DNA from: Dinoroseobacter sp049801095
Lineage (GTDB): Bacteria; Pseudomonadota; Alphaproteobacteria; Rhodobacterales; Rhodobacteraceae
Direction of reading: 5' to 3'
Length of the DNA: 64,000 nucleotides
Assembly (NCBI RefSeq): GCF_049801095.1
Contig: NZ_JBNAGH010000003.1
Coordinates: 434,001-498,000, forward strand
Positions 52,827 to 60,852 of the stretch are shown piece after piece. The stretch's first letter is position 1. Each line of letters begins with the position of its first letter. Both the position numbers and the translations under genes were made by a program. The notes beneath the pieces were generated by a model. It worked only from the letters and a program-made list of their open reading frames with translations. It had not been told where the DNA came from and searched no databases.

Positions 52827-53777
52827 TCAAACCGGGTTGGGCAGGGGCTTGCCCTCGGCAAAGGCAATGACATTGTCGAGCGCCATCAACCCCATCGCTT
52901 CGCGCACCTCCAGGGCAGCGGTGCCGAGATGGGGCAAGAGGACCACGTCCTCCCGCGCGATCAGCGCCTCGGGCACCTTGGGCTCGAATTCATAGACGTC
53001 GAGCCCCGCAGCCCCCATCTGCCCCGCCTCCAGCGCAGCGATCAGGGCAGCTTCATCGACCACATCCCCACGGGCGATATTCACGAAGACCCCATGGGGG
53101 CGCATGGCGGCGAACGCCTCCGCCCCGATCAGGTGATGGGTCTCGGCGCTCCCGGGCACGGCCACCACGACCACATCCGCCGCCGCCATCACCTCCGGGA
53201 TCGAGCCGAGCTGCGTGGCTGGCATGTCGAGCGTCTTGGGCGAGCGGTTCTGGAACACCACATCCATGCCGAAGCCGTAATGGCAGCGTGCCGCGATGGC
53301 CTGCCCGATCCGGCCCATGCCGATCACGCCGAGGGTCTTGCCGCTCACATGGAGGCCCAGCATCTGGGTCGGGTGCCACCCCTCCCAGGCGCCAGCGCGG
53401 ACCATGCGCTCACCCTCACCGGCCCGGCGCGCGGCCATGAGGATCAGGGTCATCGCCGTATCCGCCGTGGCATCGGTCACCGCACCGGGTGTGTTGGTCA
53501 CCGCGATCCCGGCCGCCTTGGCCGTCGCGGCATCGATATGGTTGTAGCCCACCCCGAAATTCGCCAGCAGCTTGGCCCGTGGCTCAGGCACATCGGCAAA
53601 GACCTCTGCCGAGAAGAGATCCCCGAGGGTCGGCAGCACCAGATCATAGTCCCGCAGGGCCGCGCGCAGCTCCTCCGGCCCCATCGGGGTCGTCTCGGAG
53701 CGGATCGTCGTGTCGAAGCGCGCGGATGCCTTGGTCAGCACCGCTTCCGGCAAGGGCCGGGAAATCAGTAGTTTCAT
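52827..53777 (-). CDS. D-2-hydroxyacid dehydrogenase (glyoxylate/hydroxypyruvate reductase type)
   Basis: A 316-residue NAD(P)-dependent enzyme. The Rossmann motif GVIGMGRIGQAIA lies near 148-160, the catalytic Arg in FVNIARGDVVDEAAL near 232, the Glu in YEFEPKVPEAL and the His in LLPHLGTAA near 283. The substrate-binding VGYNHIDAATAKAAGI fits GyaR/GhrB-type reductases of glyoxylate or hydroxypyruvate. It is the last gene of a minus-strand set with csaA and proC; its ATG overlaps the csaA stop (TGATG). Confidence 0.93.
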   Translation of the reverse strand: MKLLISRPLPEAVLTKASARFDTTIRSETTPMGPEELRAALRDYDLVLPTLGDLFSAEVFADVPEPRAKLLANFGVGYNHIDAATAKAAGIAVTNTPGAVTDATADTAMTLILMAARRAGEGERMVRAGAWEGWHPTQMLGLHVSGKTLGVIGMGRIGQAIAARCHYGFGMDVVFQNRSPKTLDMPATQLGSIPEVMAAADVVVVAVPGSAETHHLIGAEAFAAMRPHGVFVNIARGDVVDEAALIAALEAGQMGAAGLDVYEFEPKVPEALIAREDVVLLPHLGTAALEVREAMGLMALDNVIAFAEGKPLPNPV

Positions 53778-54115
53778 CAGTAAAGCCGCCCCCCCAGCGG
53801 AACCTTGAGGTCCGGCGCCAGCAGCACGACCTCACCCTCTGCGTCCGGCACCCCGAGCACGAGGATTTCGGACATGAATTTGCCGATCTGGCGCGGCGGG
53901 AAATTGACAACCGCCATCACCTGCCGCCCGATCAGGGCCTCCGGCGTGTAGTGCTTGGTGATCTGGGCCGAGCTCTTCTTGACGCCCAGCGGCGCCCCGA
54001 AATCGACCCAGAGCTTGATCGCGGGCTTGCGCGCCTCCGGATAGGGCTCGGCCTGCACCACCTCGCCCACGCGGATATCGAGCTTCAGGAAGTCGTCAAA
54101 GGTGATCTCCGCCAT
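53777..54115 (-). CDS. csaA: tRNA-binding domain protein CsaA
   Basis: A 112-residue OB-fold protein of the CsaA family: ITFDDFLKLDIRVGEVVQAEPY, KLWVDFGAPLGVKKSSAQITKHY, and VMAVVNFPPRQIGKFMSEILVLG, the tRNA-binding (TRBD) signature. It dimerises and binds tRNA; a secretion-related chaperone role was proposed in Bacillus. The ATG at 54115 is set by family length. It ends overlapping the dehydrogenase start and begins 5 bp after the proC stop, so the three genes are one transcript. Confidence 0.92.
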   Translation of the reverse strand: MAEITFDDFLKLDIRVGEVVQAEPYPEARKPAIKLWVDFGAPLGVKKSSAQITKHYTPEALIGRQVMAVVNFPPRQIGKFMSEILVLGVPDAEGEVVLLAPDLKVPLGGRLY

Positions 54116-54119
54116 GGCG

Positions 54120-54941
54120 CTACTCCGCGAGCTCGCGGCCCCGTTGGGCCGCCGCTGCCACAGCCCGCCGCAAAAGCGGCGGGAAGCCATCGGCCTCGTC
54201 CATGAGAACCTCCAGCGCCGCCGCGGTCGTGCCCGCGGGGCTTGTGACATTCACCCGCAATTGGGACGGGTCCTCGCTGGCGGCCTCCGCCAGCGCCCCC
54301 GCGCCCGCAACCGTGGCCTTGGCGAGATGCAGGGCGAGGTCCCGGGGCAGCCCCTCTGCCTCCCCAGCCGCCGCCATCGTCTCGATCAGATGAAATACAT
54401 AGGCCGGGCCGGAGCCCGAGACCGCCGTGACCGCATCCATCTGATGCTCCCCTTCGAGGCGCACGGTCTGGCCAATCGCCGCCAGTAGCGCCTCAGCCAA
54501 AGCGAGATGCGCCTCGCGCGCTGCCCTATTGCCGGTGATCGCAGTGATGCCCTTGCCGATGGCCGCAGGCGTGTTCGGCATGGCGCGGATGATCGGGGTG
54601 GCCGGGCCAAAGGCCTCTTCGAAATACCGGATCGAGGTGCCTGCCGCGATGGAGAGGATCAGCGTCTCGCCCCCGCCCAGCGCCGTCACCGCGCCCAGCG
54701 CATCGCCCATCATCTGCGGCTTGACCGCCAGAAGGGCGATGGCCGGCGCTTCGGGCACACCTTCGTTCAGGTGCAGCCCCTCCTCTGCCAGCCCGGCCAA
54801 CCACGCCGACGGTTTCGGATCCATGACCCAGACAGAGCCCGGCGCGACCCCCTGGGCGAGCCAGCCCTGCAACATGGCCGACCCCATCTTTCCGCATCCC
54901 AGAAGGAACAACCCCCGGCGGCCTACATCGTCCAAACTCAT
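54120..54941 (-). CDS. proC: Pyrroline-5-carboxylate reductase
   Basis: A 273-residue enzyme that makes proline from pyrroline-5-carboxylate with NADPH. The N-terminal FLLGCGKMGSAMLQGW binds the dinucleotide, AVKPQMMGDAL follows, IIRAMPNTPAAIGKGITAI is the family signature, and AVSGSGPAYVFHLIETMAAAGEAEGLPRDLALHLA gives the dimer/substrate part. The length and order are normal. A 29-bp gap separates it from the upstream YbjN gene, probably in the same operon. Confidence 0.95.
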   Translation of the reverse strand: MSLDDVGRRGLFLLGCGKMGSAMLQGWLAQGVAPGSVWVMDPKPSAWLAGLAEEGLHLNEGVPEAPAIALLAVKPQMMGDALGAVTALGGGETLILSIAAGTSIRYFEEAFGPATPIIRAMPNTPAAIGKGITAITGNRAAREAHLALAEALLAAIGQTVRLEGEHQMDAVTAVSGSGPAYVFHLIETMAAAGEAEGLPRDLALHLAKATVAGAGALAEAASEDPSQLRVNVTSPAGTTAAALEVLMDEADGFPPLLRRAVAAAAQRGRELAE

Positions 54942-54970
54942 GACTTCTCCCCGCGTCCAACGGGGGCAGG

Positions 54971-55474
54971 TTAGGCGCGCCCGTACGCCTCTGCAATGGC
55001 CACATCAATGGCGGCCTGCGGGTCCTGCTCGCCCCATGTGGCCAGCTGGAAAGCCGGATAGAAGCGCTCGCAGTTCAAAAAGGCCGTGGTCATCATTCGA
55101 TCGATCTGCTCGGGGCCCGCAATCGCGCCCCCGCTCAGCACAAGACCGTAGCGATACACCATGAGCTGTTGCTTGGCCCAATGGGTAAAGGCCCCGGTCC
55201 AGCATTGGTCATTCACGGCATTCAGAACCTCATGGAGCGCGGCAACCCGGTGCTCAGGCGGTTCCATGTCAAAGGTCATCACCAGCCGCAATGTCTCATC
55301 ATAGGCCGACCAGGCGAGGGTCGCCGAATAGGTCCGCCACTGGCCCTCGACGGCCATGGCGATCTGATCTTCGGCGATCCGGTCGAAATCCCAGTCGTTG
55401 TGTTCTGCAATCGTCTCGACAATGTCGATCGGATGCAGATCGTCGACTTCATAGTGCTGCTCGATGAGTGACAT
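54971..55474 (-). CDS. YbjN domain-containing protein
   Basis: A 167-residue protein of the YbjN family: HPIDIVETIAEHNDWDFDR, IAMAVEGQWRTYSATLAWS, LRLVMTFDMEPPEHR, ALHEVLNAVNDQCWTGAFTHW, and YRYGLVLSGGA. These match the T3SS-chaperone-like fold. The family was linked to stress tolerance and sensory regulation in E. coli, with no defined molecular function. Start set at 55474. It is the first gene of the set that continues with proC, csaA and the dehydrogenase. Confidence 0.85.
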   Translation of the reverse strand: MSLIEQHYEVDDLHPIDIVETIAEHNDWDFDRIAEDQIAMAVEGQWRTYSATLAWSAYDETLRLVMTFDMEPPEHRVAALHEVLNAVNDQCWTGAFTHWAKQQLMVYRYGLVLSGGAIAGPEQIDRMMTTAFLNCERFYPAFQLATWGEQDPQAAIDVAIAEAYGRA

Positions 55475-55830
55475 TTGTGGCCCCGTTCGTTTGCCAGTCG
55501 CAGGGGCATCCCCCACTATAGGCTGGGTGTCATTACAAGACCCGGACCGCGGCGGCCCGCGTCTTACAAGATATGGTGTCCGGCTTTGGGGCGTCCTGTA
55601 AAGACGAATTTTCGCGGCAGAGCGCGCGGCGGCCATTTGCGCCGGACTTATCCACAGAATTCACGAAAGTCTTAAGAAATCTGGGGGAGACAGCAGCCGC
55701 GTCGCGCAGCCAGCCCACTGATTTCATAGGCGCAGCCCCGCGCGACAGGTCTCGCGGGGCGACTCAAAGATTAATGCTCAAATATCAGGCATCTCCTGCG
55801 AGACGCCCGCGCCAAGCAGTGCGCGCGGGC
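55475..55830. other. Intergenic region with a DnaA-box sequence and two hairpins
   Basis: A 356-bp stretch without a convincing gene. It contains TTATCCACA (55648-55656), a perfect DnaA box, and two G/C hairpins: GCCCCGCG (55735-55742) with CGCGGGGC (55753-55760), and GCCCGCGC (55805-55812) with GCGCGGGC (55823-55830). The second directly follows the ubiK stop on that gene's strand and could act as its terminator, although no T-run follows. Confidence 0.5.
55648..55656 (+). promoter_or_regulatory. Single DnaA-box sequence
   Basis: TTATCCACA matches the high-affinity DnaA consensus exactly. It is alone: no cluster of boxes, AT-rich unwinding element or dnaA/dnaN/gidA genes is near, so it is not the origin. 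It may be a titration or regulatory site, or chance. Confidence 0.35.
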
Positions 55831-56073
55831 TCAGCCCTTGGCCTCAAGTGCTTCGATCCGCGCCTTGAGCGCTTCGTTTTCCTCACGCGCCTTCTGGGCC
55901 ATGGTCCGCACCGCGTCGAATTCCTCGCGCGTGACGAAGTCGCGATCCGCGAGCCAGCGGTCCATCATGCCCTTCATCGCGGTTTCCGCCTCGTCCTTGG
56001 CCCCTTGGGCCACGCCCATGGCGTTGGTCATCAACTGGCCGATATCGTCGAACAATTTGTTTCGCGTCTGCAT
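55831..56073 (-). CDS. ubiK: Ubiquinone biosynthesis accessory factor UbiK
   Basis: An 80-residue protein of the UbiK/YqiC (BMFP) family: RNKLFDDIGQLMTNAMGVAQG, then RDFVTREEFDAVRTMAQKAR and a C-terminal coiled coil EENEALKARIEALEAKG. In E. coli UbiK forms a membrane-binding trimer with UbiJ for ubiquinone synthesis. Its start is set by the ATG at 56073. It is divergent from lgt across 114 bp. Confidence 0.9.
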   Translation of the reverse strand: MQTRNKLFDDIGQLMTNAMGVAQGAKDEAETAMKGMMDRWLADRDFVTREEFDAVRTMAQKAREENEALKARIEALEAKG

Positions 56074-56187
56074 GGGGCGCTCCGTGATCTCTGTGCTGTG
56101 ATGTATATGGCCCCGCCCCCGCCAAAGCTCAAGGTTGACATCCGCGCGGTCAGCCCGGACAGATCGCCCCAGACGCCGGAGCCAACC

Positions 56188-57084
56188 ATGCCCTTCGCCA
56201 TTCCCTTTCCGCCCCTGTCGCCCGAGCTCTTCAGCATCGAGATCGGGACCTTCACCTTTGCCCTCCGCTGGTATGCGCTGGCCTATATTGTCGGGCTCGG
56301 GCTGGGTTGGTGGATCGTGACGCGACTGGTGCAGCGGCCCGCTTTGTGGGGTGCCCGCCCGGCCCCCATGACCCCGCCGCAGGTGGAGGCGTTGCTCACA
56401 TGGGTCGTGCTGGGTGTGGTTCTGGGCGGACGACTGGGTTTTGTGCTGTTTTACCAACCGGATTACTACCTGCGAAACCCGGCCGAGATCCTGATGGTCT
56501 GGCAAGGCGGCATGGCCTTTCATGGGGGGCTGGCGGGCGTCGTGCTGGCGGTCGCCCTGTTTTGCTGGCGCGAAGGCGTGCCGCCTTTGCAGACTGCGGA
56601 TGCGTTGGCGCTGGCCACGCCGCCGGGCCTCTTTCTCGGGCGGATGTCGAATTTCATCAATGCGGAGCTCTGGGGGCGCCCGACCGAGGCCCCTTGGGGC
56701 GTGATCTTCCCCGGGCTCAACGCGCAGGATTGCGGTCAACCTCTGGGGGAACTCTGTGCGCGTCACCCTTCGCAGCTCTATGAGGCCGGGCTTGAGGGGT
56801 TGCTGTTGGGGCTGGTGCTCTGGATCCTTCTGCGGCGCGGGGCGCTGGCCCGGACCGGCGCGATCTTTGGCACCTTCCTTGCGGGCTATGGCGGTGCGCG
56901 CTTTGTCGTCGAGCTGGTGCGCCAACCGGACGCGCAGTTTGTCAGCGCGGGCAACCCTGTGGGCTATGCGCTGCAACTGGGGGAATGGGGGCTCACCATG
57001 GGACAGCTCCTGAGCCTGCCGATGATTGCCCTGGGTCTGGTTCTGATCGCGCGGGCACGCCTGCGCCCGGCAGCCCCGGCATGA
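56188..57084 (+). CDS. lgt: Prolipoprotein diacylglyceryl transferase
   Basis: Lgt attaches diacylglycerol to the lipobox Cys of prolipoproteins in the inner membrane. The 298-residue protein has about seven hydrophobic helices, ALRWYALAYIVGLGLGWW early, GGMAFHGGLAGVVLAV, the signature GRMSNFINAELWGRPTEAPWGVIFP, and the ARHPSQLYEAGLEG motif with the conserved H/Y. Several putative lipoproteins in this window would be substrates. It heads the lgt-midA-pgeF operon, overlapping midA by ATGA. Confidence 0.95.
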   Translation: MPFAIPFPPLSPELFSIEIGTFTFALRWYALAYIVGLGLGWWIVTRLVQRPALWGARPAPMTPPQVEALLTWVVLGVVLGGRLGFVLFYQPDYYLRNPAEILMVWQGGMAFHGGLAGVVLAVALFCWREGVPPLQTADALALATPPGLFLGRMSNFINAELWGRPTEAPWGVIFPGLNAQDCGQPLGELCARHPSQLYEAGLEGLLLGLVLWILLRRGALARTGAIFGTFLAGYGGARFVVELVRQPDAQFVSAGNPVGYALQLGEWGLTMGQLLSLPMIALGLVLIARARLRPAAPA

Positions 57085-58142
57085 CCCCGCTGGCCGAATT
57101 GCTGGTGGCGCGGATTGCGGCAACTGGTCCGATCACCGTGGCAGAGTATATGGCGGACTGCCTGCTCCATCCCGAGCATGGCTACTACACGACCCGGACG
57201 CCCTTCGGACAGAAGGGCGATTTCACCACCGCGCCCGAGATCAGCCAGATGTTCGGCGAGATGCTGGGCCTCGCCCTTGTGCAGGCCTGGATGGATCAGG
57301 GCGCACCGGCTGAGGCCTGCCTTGCCGAGATCGGACCCGGGCGCGGCACGCTCATGGCGGATATCCAGCGGGTCTTTGCCCAGATCCCGGGAGGGCCGCG
57401 CCTGCGCCCCCATTTGGTCGAGGCGAGCCCGGCCCTACGCAAGATCCAAGCCAAGGTGGTCCCAGATGCCCACTGGCATGACAGCGTCAGCGATCTGCCT
57501 GAGGCACCGCTCTTTCTGGTCGGCAACGAGTTTTTCGATGCCCTGCCGATCCGGCAGTTCCAGCGGACGGAGACCGGTTGGGCCGAGCGCATGGTCGGGG
57601 TGTCCGAGGGCGCGCTGTCTCTGGGTCTGGGCCCCTCGGACCCGAGGCCGGAACTGGACGCACGGCGCGAGGATACAGAGCCAGGGGATCTGGTGGAAAC
57701 CTGCGCCCCTGCCCTGCCGATCATGACCGAGATTGCCGCGCGCATCGCCCGCCATGGCGGGGCAGCGATCCTCGTGGATTATGGTGGCTGGCGCAGTCTG
57801 GGCGACACGCTGCAAGCGGTGCGCAACCATGCTCCAGACCCGGTGCTCGCCCATCCCGGCCAGGCAGATCTGACGGCCCATGTGGATTTCGAGCCGCTCA
57901 CCCTCGCCGCGTCCGAGGCCGGGGCCCGCCCAGCCCGGTTGCTGTCTCAGGGGGTTTTTCTCGAACAGCTCGGCATTACGGCCCGCGCCCAGGCCCTTGC
58001 CAAAGGGCTGAGCGGAGCGGCTCTCGACAGCCACATCGCCGCACATCGGCGCTTGACCCACCCGGATGAAATGGGAACCCTGTTCAAAGTGCTCGGCGTG
58101 AGTCCCATGGACGCGCCGCCCCTCGCCGGGACGCGCCCCTGA
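57081..58142 (+). CDS. Class I SAM-dependent methyltransferase MidA-like (DUF185)
   Basis: A 353-residue protein of the MidA/NDUFAF7 family (SAM-dependent methyltransferase, DUF185). Markers: YMADCLLHPEHGYYTTRTPFG and GDFTTAPEISQMFGEMLG, then the SAM-binding AEIGPGRGTLMADI, FLVGNEFFDALPIRQFQ, and ILVDYGGW. The mitochondrial homologue methylates an arginine of a complex I subunit during assembly; the bacterial target is unproven, although complex I is plausible. The ATG overlaps the lgt stop. Confidence 0.92.
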   Translation: MTPLAELLVARIAATGPITVAEYMADCLLHPEHGYYTTRTPFGQKGDFTTAPEISQMFGEMLGLALVQAWMDQGAPAEACLAEIGPGRGTLMADIQRVFAQIPGGPRLRPHLVEASPALRKIQAKVVPDAHWHDSVSDLPEAPLFLVGNEFFDALPIRQFQRTETGWAERMVGVSEGALSLGLGPSDPRPELDARREDTEPGDLVETCAPALPIMTEIAARIARHGGAAILVDYGGWRSLGDTLQAVRNHAPDPVLAHPGQADLTAHVDFEPLTLAASEAGARPARLLSQGVFLEQLGITARAQALAKGLSGAALDSHIAAHRRLTHPDEMGTLFKVLGVSPMDAPPLAGTRP

Positions 58143-58163
58143 CCTTTCTGCCGGAGCCGATCC

Positions 58164-58922
58164 ATGACGCTCGACATCCTGACTTCTCCGGCGCTGTCGG
58201 TGACCCATGGCTTTTTCACCCGGAAGGGCGGGGCCTCTTCCGGGGTGTTCGAGGGGCTGAATTGCGGGCCCGGATCCTCGGACCAATCCGAAGCGGTCGA
58301 AATGAACCGCGCCCGGGTCGCTGCGGCGATGGGGGTGGATCTGCCCCATCTGGCGACAGTGCATCAGGTCCATTCAGCGGATGTCGTCTTGCTCGACGGG
58401 CCCCTCGGGGACGCCCCCAAACCCAAGGCGGATGCCATGGTGACGGCGACCCCGGGCCTCGTGCTCGGGATCCTGACCGCCGATTGCCAGCCAGTGCTCT
58501 TTGCTGATCCGGAGGCTGGCGTCATAGCTGCAGCCCATGCGGGCTGGCGGGGCGCATTGGACGGGGTGCTCGAAGCGACCATCGACCAAATGGTCGCCGC
58601 AGGGGCCACGCGCGACGCGATCACAGCGGTGATCGGCCCCTCAATATCGCAGAGCGCCTATGAGGTCGGGCCCGAATTTCTCGAGAGGTTTCTGGAGGCT
58701 GATCCCGAAAACGGCCGGTTCTTCGCCAGTGGCTTTGGTGAAAAGTTCCAGTTCGACCTGATTTCCTATGGCGTAGCGCGATTGCGAGCCGCCGGGATCG
58801 GCCACGCGGCCTGGACAGGCCATTGCACCTATTCGGACCCGGCGCGATTCTTTTCCTATCGCCGCAGCGTTCACCAATCCGAGGCGGATTATGGCCGCCT
58901 GATCTCCACCATCCGGCTCTGA
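58164..58922 (+). CDS. pgeF: Peptidoglycan editing factor PgeF (laccase-domain)
   Basis: A 252-residue multicopper-like protein of the YfiH/PgeF family, which cleaves the wrong stem peptide L-Ser in place of L-Ala at the first position of peptidoglycan precursors. It shows VTHGFFTRKGGASSGVFEGLNCG, LATVHQVHSADV (metal His), ILTADCQPVLFAD (Cys ligand) and IAAAHAGWRGALDGV (His ligand), then GPSISQSAYEVGPEF. It follows midA by 21 bp in the lgt-midA-pgeF order common in alphaproteobacteria. Confidence 0.93.
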   Translation: MTLDILTSPALSVTHGFFTRKGGASSGVFEGLNCGPGSSDQSEAVEMNRARVAAAMGVDLPHLATVHQVHSADVVLLDGPLGDAPKPKADAMVTATPGLVLGILTADCQPVLFADPEAGVIAAAHAGWRGALDGVLEATIDQMVAAGATRDAITAVIGPSISQSAYEVGPEFLERFLEADPENGRFFASGFGEKFQFDLISYGVARLRAAGIGHAAWTGHCTYSDPARFFSYRRSVHQSEADYGRLISTIRL

Positions 58923-59172
58923 GACCACATTGCCGCCACATTTCTGCCCCATCCGCGGGGCGAGGCGTGGCGCATTTGTCTCAGTTTTTCCGGTTTCCCG
59001 TTCAAAAACAGCGATTTCGACGAGTTTCCCCCTGGGCGACATCGGCACAATTTGACTCAAAATGTCCGAAATCGGCCCAGAAAGCGCCTTATTCCCGGGC
59101 GACCGTGTGAACAATCAGCCGCATTGCGGGGTATTGGCTGGTGAAATGAGTACACAGTCCGGAGGGACACCC

Positions 59173-59328
59173 ATGATGACCACCACGCCACGCTGGCTGA
59201 TCGCGATGATCCGCGCCACCGAAGACGAGATCCCGCCCCTACCCTATGCCCGCGAGACGCGGCGCCCTGCGACCTTGCGCGCTCTGCCGCCAGAGGTCGA
59301 AGAGCTGCCCGTGCGCCGGGCCGGATAG
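59173..59328 (+). CDS. Small basic hypothetical protein
   Basis: A 51-residue frame: MMTTTPRWLIAMIRATEDE, then IPPLPYARETRRPATLRAL and a basic C-terminus. A GGAGG lies 8 bases upstream. The Trp-hydrophobic start suggests an amphipathic helix, and the tail is Arg/Pro rich. An earlier ATG at 59146 would add nine residues. I have no family for it. The 250-bp gap before it shows nothing clear beyond an 8-bp inverted repeat CGATTTCG/CGAAATCG at 59012 and 59067. Confidence 0.55.
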   Translation: MMTTTPRWLIAMIRATEDEIPPLPYARETRRPATLRALPPEVEELPVRRAG

Positions 59329-59459
59329 GGGAAGCCCGCCCCGCACGGGGCAGGTTGTTAAGGTTTACGTCTTAAATTCTTTGACAATTTTACTCAAACG
59401 AACGAGCGTCGGGTGGCTGATAGCGGTGGGGGCCGTACAGCAACCCGAGAGTAACGAGT

Positions 59460-60167
59460 ATGGCTCCTGTTCGTTTTCCGTCCGCCCAAGTTGGGTCGGG
59501 CACGCCAACATCGTCGACGACACAACTGCCGGTCTTGGCCAAGTTTTCCAGCCGCTGCATTCATATGGGCGAGCGGAGCCTTTGCGCACGCAATGCCGAG
59601 ATCACACAACGGCTTTTGCCCGCTTTCGGGATTTTCGCCCAAGGCGCGCAGATGCGCGTGCCCGACGGGACCGTCTCGATCGAGGATCTGGGGCTTGAGG
59701 ATCAGGTCACCGGAGCCGATGGCAACCCGATGACGATCACCTGGATCGGCGAGGTGACCCTGCGCCCCGATGCGCTCGAAACCCCCTGGCTGCGCCGGGT
59801 GCAGCCCGAACGCTTCGGCTTCGCCCGCCCGCTCAGCGACGTGATCCTGGGCGCCGGGGCTGAGATCCTGCTCGATCCATTCACCGAGAGCTCACGCCCG
59901 CTGGAAAGCTACCCGAATGACGACATGATCACCGCGCTGGTGCCCCCCACACCCGTGCGCCTGTTCCAGATCGCCTGTCAGTCGCCGGGTTGGGTTTCGG
60001 CCAATGGTTTGCCGGTGCGCACACTGGACCCGGATGCGTTCCTCGCCCGTCAAAGCGGCTTGGTGACCACCGCCTTTTCCAAGCTGATGCCGGGTGGTTT
60101 GGCGACCGGAACGGGGGAGCGGTTCGTGACCTCCTCGCCCTTCCGCAAGGCACGTCTCGGCAACTGA
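59460..60167 (+). CDS. Hint-like domain protein lacking the nucleophilic cysteine
   Basis: A 235-residue protein that aligns with the Hint_2 family: FGIFAQGAQMRVPDGTVSIEDLGLEDQV corresponds to the CLTRGTRVQTPDGPVAVEDLRPGQL of the protein at 18496. The usual initial Cys is replaced by Ala, so intein-type self-cleavage should be lost. Further matches are TWIGEV, ILLDPF and FQIACQSPGWVSANGLPVRTLDP. There is no clear signal peptide. It follows an AT-rich leader with TTGACA at 59391 but no convincing -10 sequence. It converges on the AsnC gene. Confidence 0.7.
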   Translation: MAPVRFPSAQVGSGTPTSSTTQLPVLAKFSSRCIHMGERSLCARNAEITQRLLPAFGIFAQGAQMRVPDGTVSIEDLGLEDQVTGADGNPMTITWIGEVTLRPDALETPWLRRVQPERFGFARPLSDVILGAGAEILLDPFTESSRPLESYPNDDMITALVPPTPVRLFQIACQSPGWVSANGLPVRTLDPDAFLARQSGLVTTAFSKLMPGGLATGTGERFVTSSPFRKARLGN

Positions 60168-60186
60168 ACTGGCGCGCGCCGCCGGT

Positions 60187-60687
60187 TCAGGCCGTGCGGC
60201 TCAGCCGCTCTTCCATGACGTCGAAGGGCACGCCGGGGTCGTCCTTGGCGCCGCGGATGACCAGCGAGGTCTTTACGCTCGCCACGTTTTCCGCGGCCGT
60301 GAGCTGCCCGGTCAGGAAGCTCTGGAAGGAGGACAGGTCGGGTGCCACGCATTTCAGGATGAAGTCAATCTCGCCATTGAGCATGTGGCACTCACGGACC
60401 AGCGGCCATTCCCGGCAGCGGGCTTCAAACGCGCTGAGATCCGATTCGGCCTGACTGCTCAGGCCGACCATGGCAAAAACCTGCACCTCAAAGCCCAGGG
60501 CCCGGCTGTCCACATCCGCGTGGTAGCCCCGGATGAAGCCCGCATCCTCCAGCGCCCGGACCCGGCGCAGACAGGGCGGCGCCGAGATCCCGACCCGCTT
60601 GGCCAGCTCCACATTGGTCATCCGACCATCGGCCTGAAGCTCCGCCAGGATCTTGCGATCGATCGGATCTAATTTAGATGCATGCAT
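60187..60687 (-). CDS. Lrp/AsnC family transcriptional regulator
   Basis: A 166-residue regulator: the helix-turn-helix KLDPIDRKILAELQADGRMTN plus VELAKRVGISAPPCLRRVRALEDAGFIRGY at about 5-55, then the RAM ligand-binding domain (VFAMVGLSSQAESDLSAFEA, HMLNGEIDFILKCVAPD). The ATG at 60687 has GGAAGGGG ahead. It is divergent from trxB across 165 bp, which contains a direct repeat of GCAATAA (around 60735 and 60755) and an AT-rich core likely to bind the regulator. Confidence 0.92.
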   Translation of the reverse strand: MHASKLDPIDRKILAELQADGRMTNVELAKRVGISAPPCLRRVRALEDAGFIRGYHADVDSRALGFEVQVFAMVGLSSQAESDLSAFEARCREWPLVRECHMLNGEIDFILKCVAPDLSSFQSFLTGQLTAAENVASVKTSLVIRGAKDDPGVPFDVMEERLSRTA

Positions 60688-60852
60688 GGCAGCCCCTTCC
60701 CATAGGGGTTTCTTACGTGACACGCTCTAGCTGCGCAATAATATTTCACCGTTGAGCAATAAATTTATGTCCGATCCGGACTGTCTTCGGCCCCTTCCCC
60801 TCGCGGCGTCGGAGTTTTATATGCGGTGAACCATTTGCGAGGAAGCTGCCCC

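Noticed and set aside
55475..55830. Replication origin around the DnaA box
   Set aside because: Only one box, no AT-rich unwinding region and no origin-linked genes.
55573..56187. N-terminal extension of lgt by about 200 codons
   Set aside because: It runs antisense through ubiK and has no family similarity; Lgt begins at 56188.
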